42,810 bases of DNA from Pseudomonas putida (GTDB lineage: Bacteria; Pseudomonadota; Gammaproteobacteria; Pseudomonadales; Pseudomonadaceae): the NCBI RefSeq assembly GCF_028682475.1, contig NZ_JANHLE010000038.1, positions 1 through 42,810 on the forward strand. The letters run 5' to 3'. The position numbers and the translations under genes are program-made. Positions 1-6,876 of the stretch are shown one piece after another; position 1 is the first letter of the stretch; each line of letters begins with the position of its first letter. The notes beneath the pieces were generated by a model. That model did no database searches. It saw only the letters and a list, made by a program, of their open reading frames with translations, and was not told the DNA's origin.

Positions 1-1
1 G

Positions 2-568
2 GTCAGCATGCAGAGCAGTTCGGCGATCGGCGCTGGCAAGGGTCCTTCAGGGCTGGCCTCCGAAAGCTCCATCGATTCCCTGACCATCGATTTGCCAGGG
101 GCCGGGCCCGGTAGCGTCTACCTGAAACTGAGCCTGATCGGTGATCCTGTGGACACCCGGGAATATCGCTACTTGATCCAAAATAGCCCGAGCCAGAATT
201 TCAAGGTGCCCAGGCCTTGGCGGAATATGATCCCGCACTGGCTGTCCAGCAGCAGCTGTAACTGGATACCGGCCAAGGAAGGTCAAGGCTTGCGCCTCAG
301 TGGCCCGTTCAGCACCGAGCCAGGTGTCCTTGGCTCACACCCTCGCACAGCCTCCCTGCGCTTGTGGTATCGCACCCCCTTGACCGCGCTGCTGGGCGTC
401 AGAGGGTTTATCGGCGGTAAGCGCGGCGTCGCCTTCACCCTGAGTGACAGCGACGGTGTGGTTGCCCTGCGGGATGATCCGACACCGGAGCTGGATCGGG
501 TGCCGGTGTATGTGCTCGACGCGAACGGAGCCGGAGCCTATTACCTGCAACCCAAGGACAAGACATGA
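2..568 (+). CDS. Hypothetical protein, probably 5'-truncated by the window edge
   Basis: I do not recognise this protein. An ATG at 8 opens 186 codons, but the frame is open to the window edge and no ribosome binding site is visible, so the real start may lie upstream. The visible part has no signal peptide or membrane segment. It reads as a soluble beta-rich protein with several Trp and Arg residues in its middle (around RPWRNMIPHW) and a segment LRLWYRTPLTALLG. Its TGA stop overlaps the ATG of the next gene (ATGA at 565-568), so the two are translationally coupled and probably work together. The partner resembles DUF6708 membrane proteins, which I loosely associate with secretion or toxin accessory loci. 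That is a weak hint, not an assignment. Confidence 0.6.
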   Translation, partial: VSMQSSSAIGAGKGPSGLASESSIDSLTIDLPGAGPGSVYLKLSLIGDPVDTREYRYLIQNSPSQNFKVPRPWRNMIPHWLSSSSCNWIPAKEGQGLRLSGPFSTEPGVLGSHPRTASLRLWYRTPLTALLGVRGFIGGKRGVAFTLSDSDGVVALRDDPTPELDRVPVYVLDANGAGAYYLQPKDKT

Positions 569-1494
569 GTACGCCACCGGCAGGCACCACGAAAAAACGG
601 CTGTTTTCGCGCAATGACTATCTGGCGCCACTGCCCATCCCTACCGGCGAAAAACCCACTGACGTGCTCAATACCATTTGGCGCAAGAACGAGGTGTTTC
701 TCGATATCGGTAATTACAGCATCGGCTCGGCGGTGATGGTGTTATGGACGATGATGATGGTATTCGCACTCATGGGATATCTGTTCAGAAACGATCCTGA
801 CGACATGCACATATTTGGGATCATGACTGCATTCATCATCGGAATTCCTACGTTGTTTTTAATTCAGGGTCTGTGCCGCGAAGTACCTTTACCAGTGCGC
901 TTCAACCGGCAACGCCGTGAAGTGTGCGTACCACGAGCGGATGGCGAATACTGGATTATCCCTTGGGAAAGTGTAACGGCAGCGGCAACGCAACATTCGT
1001 CGGTGAGCCAAGCCGGTAAAACAACCATGGGCTTATTGGTCATTGGCTTTGAAAACCCCGACCCGCAGGCCAAGGACGATAACAAGCATTTCTCGCTGGG
1101 CTTCAACTGCGGCGGTGGCACCACCGCCATGGCGCTGTGGGAGTGCGTGCGCAGCTACATGGAAATTGGGCCGGACGCCGTGCCTGATAGCCGAGTGGGT
1201 ATTGCACCCTACGAAGAAACACAAATCGGTTCGATCATCACCGACTTGCGTAAGGGGAATCTGATAGATGTTTTATGGGGGGTATTCTGCATTACGATGC
1301 TGGGGACCTATCTCGCGGAAAAACTACAGAACTTAAAGCTGTCGCACCCGCCTGAACTGACCTATCCCGCCATTATCGAATGGTCCAAACCGCTGCCGCC
1401 CGAGCAGTGGGCCAAGCGTTCCCCGGAGCTGGAAGCCGCCATCGCCAAGCGTGAGGCCGAATTGGCCGAGCATATGGAGCAGGAACAAAGTTGA
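565..1494 (+). CDS. Membrane protein resembling the DUF6708 family
   Basis: A 309-residue membrane protein. Two hydrophobic segments lie near residues 50-72 and 83-104, followed by a soluble domain of about 120 residues (start RFNRQRREVCVPR, then a Trp-rich strand around YWIIPWESV). A third membrane segment lies near 225-247, and the C-terminal tail is charged (EAAIAKREAELAEHMEQEQS). A membrane pair, a PH-like beta domain and a third helix match my recollection of DUF6708, a family of unknown function. The start codon overlaps the stop of the upstream gene (ATGA), so the two are coupled. The middle part, about 720-1330, is visibly richer in A and T than the flanks, which suggests acquired DNA. 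Function unknown. Confidence 0.7.
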   Translation: MSTPPAGTTKKRLFSRNDYLAPLPIPTGEKPTDVLNTIWRKNEVFLDIGNYSIGSAVMVLWTMMMVFALMGYLFRNDPDDMHIFGIMTAFIIGIPTLFLIQGLCREVPLPVRFNRQRREVCVPRADGEYWIIPWESVTAAATQHSSVSQAGKTTMGLLVIGFENPDPQAKDDNKHFSLGFNCGGGTTAMALWECVRSYMEIGPDAVPDSRVGIAPYEETQIGSIITDLRKGNLIDVLWGVFCITMLGTYLAEKLQNLKLSHPPELTYPAIIEWSKPLPPEQWAKRSPELEAAIAKREAELAEHMEQEQS

Positions 1495-1567
1495 TGCTGG
1501 TGGGCCTTATCGCAGAGCGAGTCGGGACGCCATTACCACGCGCCTAGGCAGTGGCGGAATGTTACAG

Positions 1568-2854
1568 TCAGGTCCCCCCCAAGCGTAGCGCCAACGCCGC
1601 CAGGGTCAGCAGCAACACCGGTACGGTCAACACAATCCCGACCTTGAAGTAATAGCCCCAACCAATCTTCACCCCCTTGCGCTCCAGCACATGCAACCAC
1701 AGCAAGGTGGCCAGGCTGCCGATCGGGGTGATTTTCGGTCCGAGGTCACTGCCGATCACGTTGGCGTAGATCATTGCTTCCTTGACCACGCCGCTGGCCG
1801 CGCTGGCATCAATCGACAGCGCGCCAATCAGCACCGTCGGCAAGTTGTTCATGACTGAAGACAACACCGCCGCCAGCAGCCCCGTGCCCATGGCCGCACC
1901 CCACACGCCACCCGCCGCGAAGTCGTCCAGCCAACCGGCCAGATAATCGGTCAATCCGGCATTGCGCAGGCCATAGACCACCAGGTACATGCCCAGGGAA
2001 AACACCACGATATGCCAAGGCGCCTCTTTGAGTACCTTGCGTGTGGAGATCTTGTGCCCGCGCGCCGCTACCAACAGCAACACCGCAGCACATACCGCCG
2101 AAATCGCGCTGATGGGGATACCCAATGGCTCCAGGGCAAAGCAGCCAACCAGCAGGATCACCAGCACCAGCCAGCCGGCAACGAAGGTCGCCGGATCCTG
2201 CACCACGCTACGCGGTCGATCCAGTTGCAGCGGGTCGTAGTCGGCCGGGATGTCGCGGCGGAAATACCACAGCAGCACCGCCAGGGTCGCTGCCACGCTG
2301 ACCAGGTTGACCGGCAGCATCACCGCGGCATAGCGGTTGAAGCCGATGCCGAAGAAGTCGGCGGAAACGATGTTGACCAGGTTCGATACCACCAGCGGCA
2401 AACTGGCAGTGTCGGCGATGAAACCTGCGGCCATGACAAACGCCAGGGTCGCCGCCGGGCTGAAGCGCAAGGCCAGGAGCATGGCCACCACAATCGGCGT
2501 GAGGATCAGGGCCGCGCCGTCATTGGCGAACAACGCCGAGACCAGTGCGCCGAGCAGTACGATGTAACAGAACAACAGGCGCCCGCTGCCCCGCCCCCAG
2601 CGTGCCACATGCAGCGCCGCCCAGGCGAAGAAGCCAGCGGCATCGAGCAGCAGGCTGATGATGATCAGGGCGATGAACGTGCCGGTGGCGTTCCAGATGA
2701 TCTGCCAGACCACCGGAATATCCCCCCACTGCACCACACCGCTGAGCAATGCCAGCACAGCACCACCCGTGGCACTCCAGCCAACCCCCAGGCCGCGGGG
2801 CTGCCAGATCACCAGGGTAATGGTCAGGAGGAAAATCAGCGACGCCATCAGCAT
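1568..2854 (-). CDS. arsB: Arsenite/antimonite efflux permease ArsB
   Basis: ArsB exports arsenite and antimonite across the inner membrane, driven by the proton gradient or coupled to an ArsA ATPase. The 428-residue protein is close to the E. coli ArsB length of 429 and matches it over long stretches: LVIWQPRGLG near the start, ALFANDGAALILTPIV, AGFIADTASLPL, MNNLPTVLIGALSID and GPKITPIGSLATLLWLHVL. These cover the expected multi-helix permease core. The frame is open to 2944, but MLMASLIF at 2854 aligns with the E. coli N-terminus, and AAGG sits a few bases upstream. No arsR, arsC, arsA or arsH lies beside it, so this is a solitary arsB. It is divergent from the cytochrome b561 gene across a gap with two palindromes. 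Confidence 0.92.
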   Translation of the reverse strand: MLMASLIFLLTITLVIWQPRGLGVGWSATGGAVLALLSGVVQWGDIPVVWQIIWNATGTFIALIIISLLLDAAGFFAWAALHVARWGRGSGRLLFCYIVLLGALVSALFANDGAALILTPIVVAMLLALRFSPAATLAFVMAAGFIADTASLPLVVSNLVNIVSADFFGIGFNRYAAVMLPVNLVSVAATLAVLLWYFRRDIPADYDPLQLDRPRSVVQDPATFVAGWLVLVILLVGCFALEPLGIPISAISAVCAAVLLLVAARGHKISTRKVLKEAPWHIVVFSLGMYLVVYGLRNAGLTDYLAGWLDDFAAGGVWGAAMGTGLLAAVLSSVMNNLPTVLIGALSIDASAASGVVKEAMIYANVIGSDLGPKITPIGSLATLLWLHVLERKGVKIGWGYYFKVGIVLTVPVLLLTLAALALRLGGT

Positions 2855-2944
2855 TGCGGGGCCTTGAGAACGAAAAGTGGATAAAGCGGCGAATTCTAGC
2901 GACAGATCAATGTGTTGTTGGAAATTTTTTGTTGCAATACGCAA

Positions 2945-2980
2945 GTAATCGGCTGTCCAGCGATTACAGTGATGTCACTG
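2945..2980. promoter_or_regulatory. Pair of adjoining inverted repeats between arsB and the cytochrome b561 gene
   Basis: GTAATCG at 2945-2951 and CGATTAC at 2961-2967 form a perfect 7-base inverted repeat with 9 bases between arms. It adjoins a second perfect palindrome, CAGTGA-TG-TCACTG at 2967-2980. Both lie in the divergent gap, 40-70 bases before the b561 start. They look like operator sites for dimeric regulators. No regulator gene is adjacent, so the cognate protein is unknown. Confidence 0.45.
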
Positions 2981-3023
2981 CGCCAGAAGAGCGCGGATCC
3001 AGACCTGATCACGAGGAATGACC

Positions 3024-3572
3024 ATGACCCTGAAGACTCCCCCGGCCCGCTATGGTGGCCTGTCGATTACCTTGCACTGGTTGATGCTGGTGCTGCTGGC
3101 GGCGGTGTATGCCCTGATCGAACTGCGCGGCCTGTTCCCCAAGGACAGCGTCGAGCGCAACCTGATGAAAGACCTGCACTTCATGCTCGGCCTGACGGTG
3201 TTCGTGCTGGTCTGGCTACGCCTGGCCCTGCGCCTGAGCCGCCCGACGCCGCCCATCGTCCCCGCCCCTCCCGCCTGGCAGACCGGTCTTGCGCACCTGA
3301 TGCACCTGGCCCTGTATCTGTTGATGATCGGCCTGCCGATTGCCGGCTGGCTGATTCTCAGCGCAGCCAACAAACCGATTCCGTTCTATGGCTTCGAACT
3401 GCCGGCACTGATCGCGCCGGACCCGGACATGGCCAAGTTCATCAAGGGCTGGCACGAGCGCATCGGCAGCTGGGGTTACTGGTTGATCGGCCTGCATGCC
3501 CTGGCCGGGCTCTACCATCACTATGTACAGCGTGATAACACCCTGGTGCGCATGCTGCCGCGTAACAACTAG
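3024..3572 (+). CDS. Cytochrome b561 family protein (CybB type)
   Basis: An inner-membrane di-heme b-type cytochrome of the CybB family, which passes electrons between quinol and a periplasmic acceptor; some members act as superoxide:ubiquinone oxidoreductases. Four membrane helices are visible: SITLHWLMLVLLAAVYALIE, FMLGLTVFVLVWLRLAL, HLMHLALYLLMIGLPIAGWLI and WGYWLIGLHALAGLYHHYV. They carry histidines in heme-ligand positions (LHW, DLHF, LMHL, GLHAL). Two in-frame ATGs occur at 3018 and 3024. The Shine-Dalgarno GAGGA at 3013-3017 touches the first but is 6 bases from the second, so I chose 3024 (182 residues). The stop overlaps the convergent neighbour's stop. Confidence 0.9.
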   Translation: MTLKTPPARYGGLSITLHWLMLVLLAAVYALIELRGLFPKDSVERNLMKDLHFMLGLTVFVLVWLRLALRLSRPTPPIVPAPPAWQTGLAHLMHLALYLLMIGLPIAGWLILSAANKPIPFYGFELPALIAPDPDMAKFIKGWHERIGSWGYWLIGLHALAGLYHHYVQRDNTLVRMLPRNN

Positions 3573-4465
3573 GCAAAACCGCGGCGGCCCTGGAGGCCGC
3601 CGCTGTGCAGAAAGATCAAGCGCGTGCCGGGGGCAAAAGCACCCGCTTCAATCTGCTCACGTAGCGCCAGCAGCGCTTTACCGGTGTAAAGCGGCTCCAG
3701 CGGCACACCGGACTCCGCCTCGCAGGCATTGATAAATGCCAGCAACGCCTCATCGACCTTGGCAAAGCCGCCGCGACTGGCTTCGTACAAATGGTATCCA
3801 CGGCTCCCGGCCAACGCCTGCACCTCAGCAGGTACACCATGGTCCAGCGGTACCGCCAACGCGCCATGGACCAGATGCGCCCCGCCCTCAGCCAGCACCA
3901 GCCCCGCCAAGGTCGTACCGGTTCCCGCCGCCAGCCACCAGCCGTCGTAGTCCGGCCAACCCAGCTTCGCCAGCTGCGCCTTCGCTTGCTCGACAATCAA
4001 GGCGCAGCCTTTGACGCCCAGCGCGCCACCACCGCCTTCGGGCACGCAGTGCCAGCCCGGGTACTGCGACTGCCAGGGCAGCCAGAAGTCCGGCTGATGC
4101 CGCGCCCGATAGCCGGCGTAACCCAGCCAATGCAACTGCATGCCGAAGGCTTGCAGGTCGCGAACGGTGGCGGTGTCCTGAAAATGACCACGCAACAGGC
4201 CTGCCGTGGCAAAGCCGAAGCGTTTGCCGGCAGCCGCCAGCGCGTGCAGGTGATTGGAATGCGCACCGCCCAGGCTGATGATCCCGGGGGCTTGTGCTTG
4301 TCTGGCCAGACGCAGGTGCTCAAGCAGCTTGAACCACTTGTTGCCGCTGATCAGCGGGTCGATCAGGTCCAGGCGCAGCACCGCCAGCTCAATGCCAAAC
4401 GGGCGCAGCCAGCTCAGCGCCAGGCGTTGTAGAGGGGCGTTGGGAAGCGTATCGAAACCAGTCAT
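3569..4465 (-). CDS. PLP-dependent ACC deaminase/D-cysteine desulfhydrase family protein
   Basis: A fold-type II PLP enzyme (COG2515). Members deaminate 1-aminocyclopropane-1-carboxylate or release sulfide from D-cysteine; all bind PLP in the cytosol. Visible signatures are SGNKWFKL with the likely Schiff-base Lys43, GGAHSNH with Ser70, the glycine-rich AAGTGTTLAG that holds the cofactor phosphate, and LYTGKALL and HSGGLQG near the C-terminus. At 298 residues it is shorter than classical ACC deaminases (about 338), so true ACC deaminase activity is doubtful and D-cysteine or another D-amino acid is as likely. It lies 72 bases behind fadH on the same strand, with hairpins between, and has no convincing Shine-Dalgarno. 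Confidence 0.85.
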   Translation of the reverse strand: MTGFDTLPNAPLQRLALSWLRPFGIELAVLRLDLIDPLISGNKWFKLLEHLRLARQAQAPGIISLGGAHSNHLHALAAAGKRFGFATAGLLRGHFQDTATVRDLQAFGMQLHWLGYAGYRARHQPDFWLPWQSQYPGWHCVPEGGGGALGVKGCALIVEQAKAQLAKLGWPDYDGWWLAAGTGTTLAGLVLAEGGAHLVHGALAVPLDHGVPAEVQALAGSRGYHLYEASRGGFAKVDEALLAFINACEAESGVPLEPLYTGKALLALREQIEAGAFAPGTRLIFLHSGGLQGRRGFA

Positions 4466-4474
4466 GTACAGATC

Positions 4475-4496
4475 ACTGCCGCAGGGAAGCGGCAGT
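4475..4496 (-). other. Hairpin just upstream of the PLP-enzyme start codon
   Basis: Perfect 8-base arms ACTGCCGC (4475-4482) and GCGGCAGT (4489-4496) with a 6-base loop. The hairpin sits about 10 bases before the ATG at 4465, where a Shine-Dalgarno would be expected and none is visible. It could restrain translation or form part of the fadH transcript end. Confidence 0.4.
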
Positions 4497-4502
4497 TTAA
4501 CA

Positions 4503-4530
4503 GCGCGGCGGGGCAGATACCCCGCCGCGC
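4503..4530 (-). terminator. Strong GC hairpin after fadH
   Basis: A perfect 11-base stem (GCGCGGCGGGG/CCCCGCCGCGC) with a 6-base loop begins 8 bases past the fadH stop. No run of T follows on the minus strand, so it may need Rho, or it may stabilise the 3' end rather than terminate. Confidence 0.55.
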
Positions 4531-4537
4531 GCAGCCC

Positions 4538-6574
4538 TCAGAGCTCGGCAGCCAGGCGCGAACCCTGGTTGATCGCCCGTTTGGCATCCAGCTCGGCGGC
4601 CACGTCGGCACCACCGATCAGGTGCACCGACTGGCCTGCGGCCAGCAGTCCATCCTGCAGCTCACGCAGCGGGTCCTGACCGGCACAGATCACCACGTTA
4701 TCGACGGGCAGCACCTGCGGCTCGCCTTCGGCGATACGAATATGCAAGCCGGCGTCGTCGATATTCAGGTATTCGACGCTGTTGAGCATTTGCACCTGCT
4801 TGTTCTTCAGCCCCGTGCGGTGAATCCAGCCAGTGGTCTTGCCCAGACCGTCGCCGACCTTGGACTTCTTGCGCTGCAGGAGGAACACCTGACGCGCCGG
4901 AGCATGAGGTTCGGGCTTGATTCCAGCCACCCCGCCACGGGCCTCCAGCGCGGTATCGATACCCCACTCCTTCCAGAACGCTTCGCGATCCAGGCTGGTG
5001 GCCTTGCCCTGGTGCACCAGGAACTCGGAGACATCAAAGCCGATACCGCCGGCACCGATCACTGCGACCTTCTGGCCCACCGGTTTGCGCTCAAGCAGAA
5101 CATCCAGATAGCTCAGCACCTTGCTGTGCTCGATCCCTGGAATCGCCGGCAGACGCGGGGCAATGCCGGTGGCCAGGATGATCTCGTCATAGCCGCCCGC
5201 TGCCAGCTGCTCGACATCGACACGGGTGTTCAGACACAACTCGACACCGGTGGTCTGCAGCTTGCGCTTGAAGTAGCGCAGGGTTTCATAGAACTCTTCT
5301 TTGCCCGGCACGCGCTTGGCCACGTTGAACTGACCACCGATCTCGCTGGCCGAATCGAACAGCGTCACCTGATGGCCACGCTCAGCGGCCACGGTGGCAG
5401 CGGCGAGCCCGGCAGGACCGGCACCGACCACGGCAATCTGCTTGACCTGGGTGACCGGCAGGTAATTGAGCTCGGTTTCATGGCAGGCCCGCGGGTTGAC
5501 CAGGCAGCTGGTCAGCTTGCCGCCGAAGGTGTGATCCAGGCAGGCCTGGTTGCAGCCGATGCAGGTGTTGATCTCGTCGCCGCGCCCAGCCGCCGCCTTG
5601 TTGACGAATTCAGGGTCGGCAAGGAACGGACGCGCCATGGAGACCATGTCGGCATCCCCTTCGGCGAGGATCTGCTCGGCCACTTCCGGGGTGTTTATGC
5701 GGTTGGTGGTGATCAACGGGATCTGTACTGCGCCACGCAGCTTGGCCGTGACCTTGCTGAACGCCGCCCGTGGCACCTTGGTGGCGATGGTCGGAATACG
5801 CGCTTCATGCCAGCCGATACCGGTGTTGATGATCGTTGCCCCGGCCTTCTCGATCGCCTGGGCCAGTTGCACGATCTCTTGCCAGTCGCTGCCGCCTTCG
5901 ATCAGGTCGAGCATCGACAGGCGGAAGATGATGATGAAATTCGGGCCGACGGCCTCACGCACACGGGTAACGATTTCCACCGCCAGGCGCATGCGGTTTT
6001 CGTAGCTGCCACCCCAGCGGTCGGTGCGCTGGTTGGTGTGGGCGGCGAGGAACTGATTGATGAAGTAACCTTCCGAGCCCATGATCTCGACACCGTCGTA
6101 CTCGGCGCTTTGTGCCAGCAGCGAGCAATTGACGAAGTCCTGGATCTGCTTCTCGATGCCCTCTTCGTCCAGTTCATGCGGCTTGAACGGGTTGATCGGC
6201 GCCTGGATGGCGCTGGGCGCCACCGACTTGGGGCTATAGGCATAGCGACCGGCGTGGAGGATCTGCATGCAGATCTTGCCACCTGCCTCATGCACTGCCT
6301 TGGTAACGATGCGGTGCTTATCGGCTTCTTCCGGCGTGCTCAGCTTGGCGGCGCCGGAATACACCCCGCCCTCCACGTTCGGCCCGATACCGCCGGTGAC
6401 CATCAGGCCGACGCCGCCACGGGCGCGTTCGGCAAAATAGGCGGCCATGCGCTCGAAACCCCCTGGTTTTTCTTCCAGGCCGGTGTGCATCGAGCCCATC
6501 AGGGTACGGTTGCGCAGGGTGGTGAAGCCCAGGTCCAGCGGGGCGAGCAGGTGCGGATAATGAGCAGCAGCCAT
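4538..6574 (-). CDS. fadH: NADPH-dependent 2,4-dienoyl-CoA reductase
   Basis: FadH reduces 2,4-dienoyl-CoA to 3-enoyl-CoA with NADPH, allowing beta-oxidation of unsaturated fatty acids. The 678-residue protein matches the family's layout. First is an Old Yellow Enzyme-type FMN barrel (about 1-330) with Tyr170 (SEGYFINQF) and His256 (GWHEARIPT) at the catalytic positions. Next is a 4Fe-4S site with Cys338, Cys341, Cys345 and Cys357. An FAD/NADPH half follows, with dinucleotide motifs VVGAGPAGLAAA and VIGAGGIGFD. The start is set at MAAAHYPHLL (6574): GGAG lies 6 bases before this ATG, and the nine extra upstream codons look non-native. It appears to be transcribed on its own or with the downstream PLP enzyme. 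Confidence 0.96.
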   Translation of the reverse strand: MAAAHYPHLLAPLDLGFTTLRNRTLMGSMHTGLEEKPGGFERMAAYFAERARGGVGLMVTGGIGPNVEGGVYSGAAKLSTPEEADKHRIVTKAVHEAGGKICMQILHAGRYAYSPKSVAPSAIQAPINPFKPHELDEEGIEKQIQDFVNCSLLAQSAEYDGVEIMGSEGYFINQFLAAHTNQRTDRWGGSYENRMRLAVEIVTRVREAVGPNFIIIFRLSMLDLIEGGSDWQEIVQLAQAIEKAGATIINTGIGWHEARIPTIATKVPRAAFSKVTAKLRGAVQIPLITTNRINTPEVAEQILAEGDADMVSMARPFLADPEFVNKAAAGRGDEINTCIGCNQACLDHTFGGKLTSCLVNPRACHETELNYLPVTQVKQIAVVGAGPAGLAAATVAAERGHQVTLFDSASEIGGQFNVAKRVPGKEEFYETLRYFKRKLQTTGVELCLNTRVDVEQLAAGGYDEIILATGIAPRLPAIPGIEHSKVLSYLDVLLERKPVGQKVAVIGAGGIGFDVSEFLVHQGKATSLDREAFWKEWGIDTALEARGGVAGIKPEPHAPARQVFLLQRKKSKVGDGLGKTTGWIHRTGLKNKQVQMLNSVEYLNIDDAGLHIRIAEGEPQVLPVDNVVICAGQDPLRELQDGLLAAGQSVHLIGGADVAAELDAKRAINQGSRLAAEL

Positions 6575-6809
6575 AGTGAACTCCACAGCAGGCGTAATCA
6601 CGGAATGCGGGCACCTCGCACGGATGGCGGGGCCCGTCGGTTATCTGTGGCCGACATTAAAGAGCAAGCCGCGCTGGCTCAATGACCGAAAGTGACAAGT
6701 TATTGATCCTAGTGCACCCGAGGTCTACCTTAGCGCTGAATCCCTTGCTGGCGCTGTGCTGATTCATGTTTGGTTTATCACTATGAACTGATTTTTTCAC
6801 TCACAATTG

Positions 6810-6842
6810 AAAACGCCCAATGCAATGCATTGGGCGTTTTTT
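6810..6842 (-). terminator. Bidirectional intrinsic terminator after the autotransporter gene
   Basis: A near-perfect palindrome has 15-base arms (core CGCCCAATGCA) around a single central base, flanked by AAAA and TTTTTT so that either strand yields a hairpin with a U-run. It lies 35 bases past the autotransporter stop and before the fadH promoter region. Confidence 0.85.
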
Positions 6843-6876
6843 ACATCAAGCAGCTTTATGCTTTACCCGTCATTAC

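Noticed and set aside
4622..6685. 687-codon plus-strand frame antisense to fadH
   Set aside because: It mirrors fadH almost exactly. Such long antisense frames arise from GC-biased third positions; the protein has no family features.
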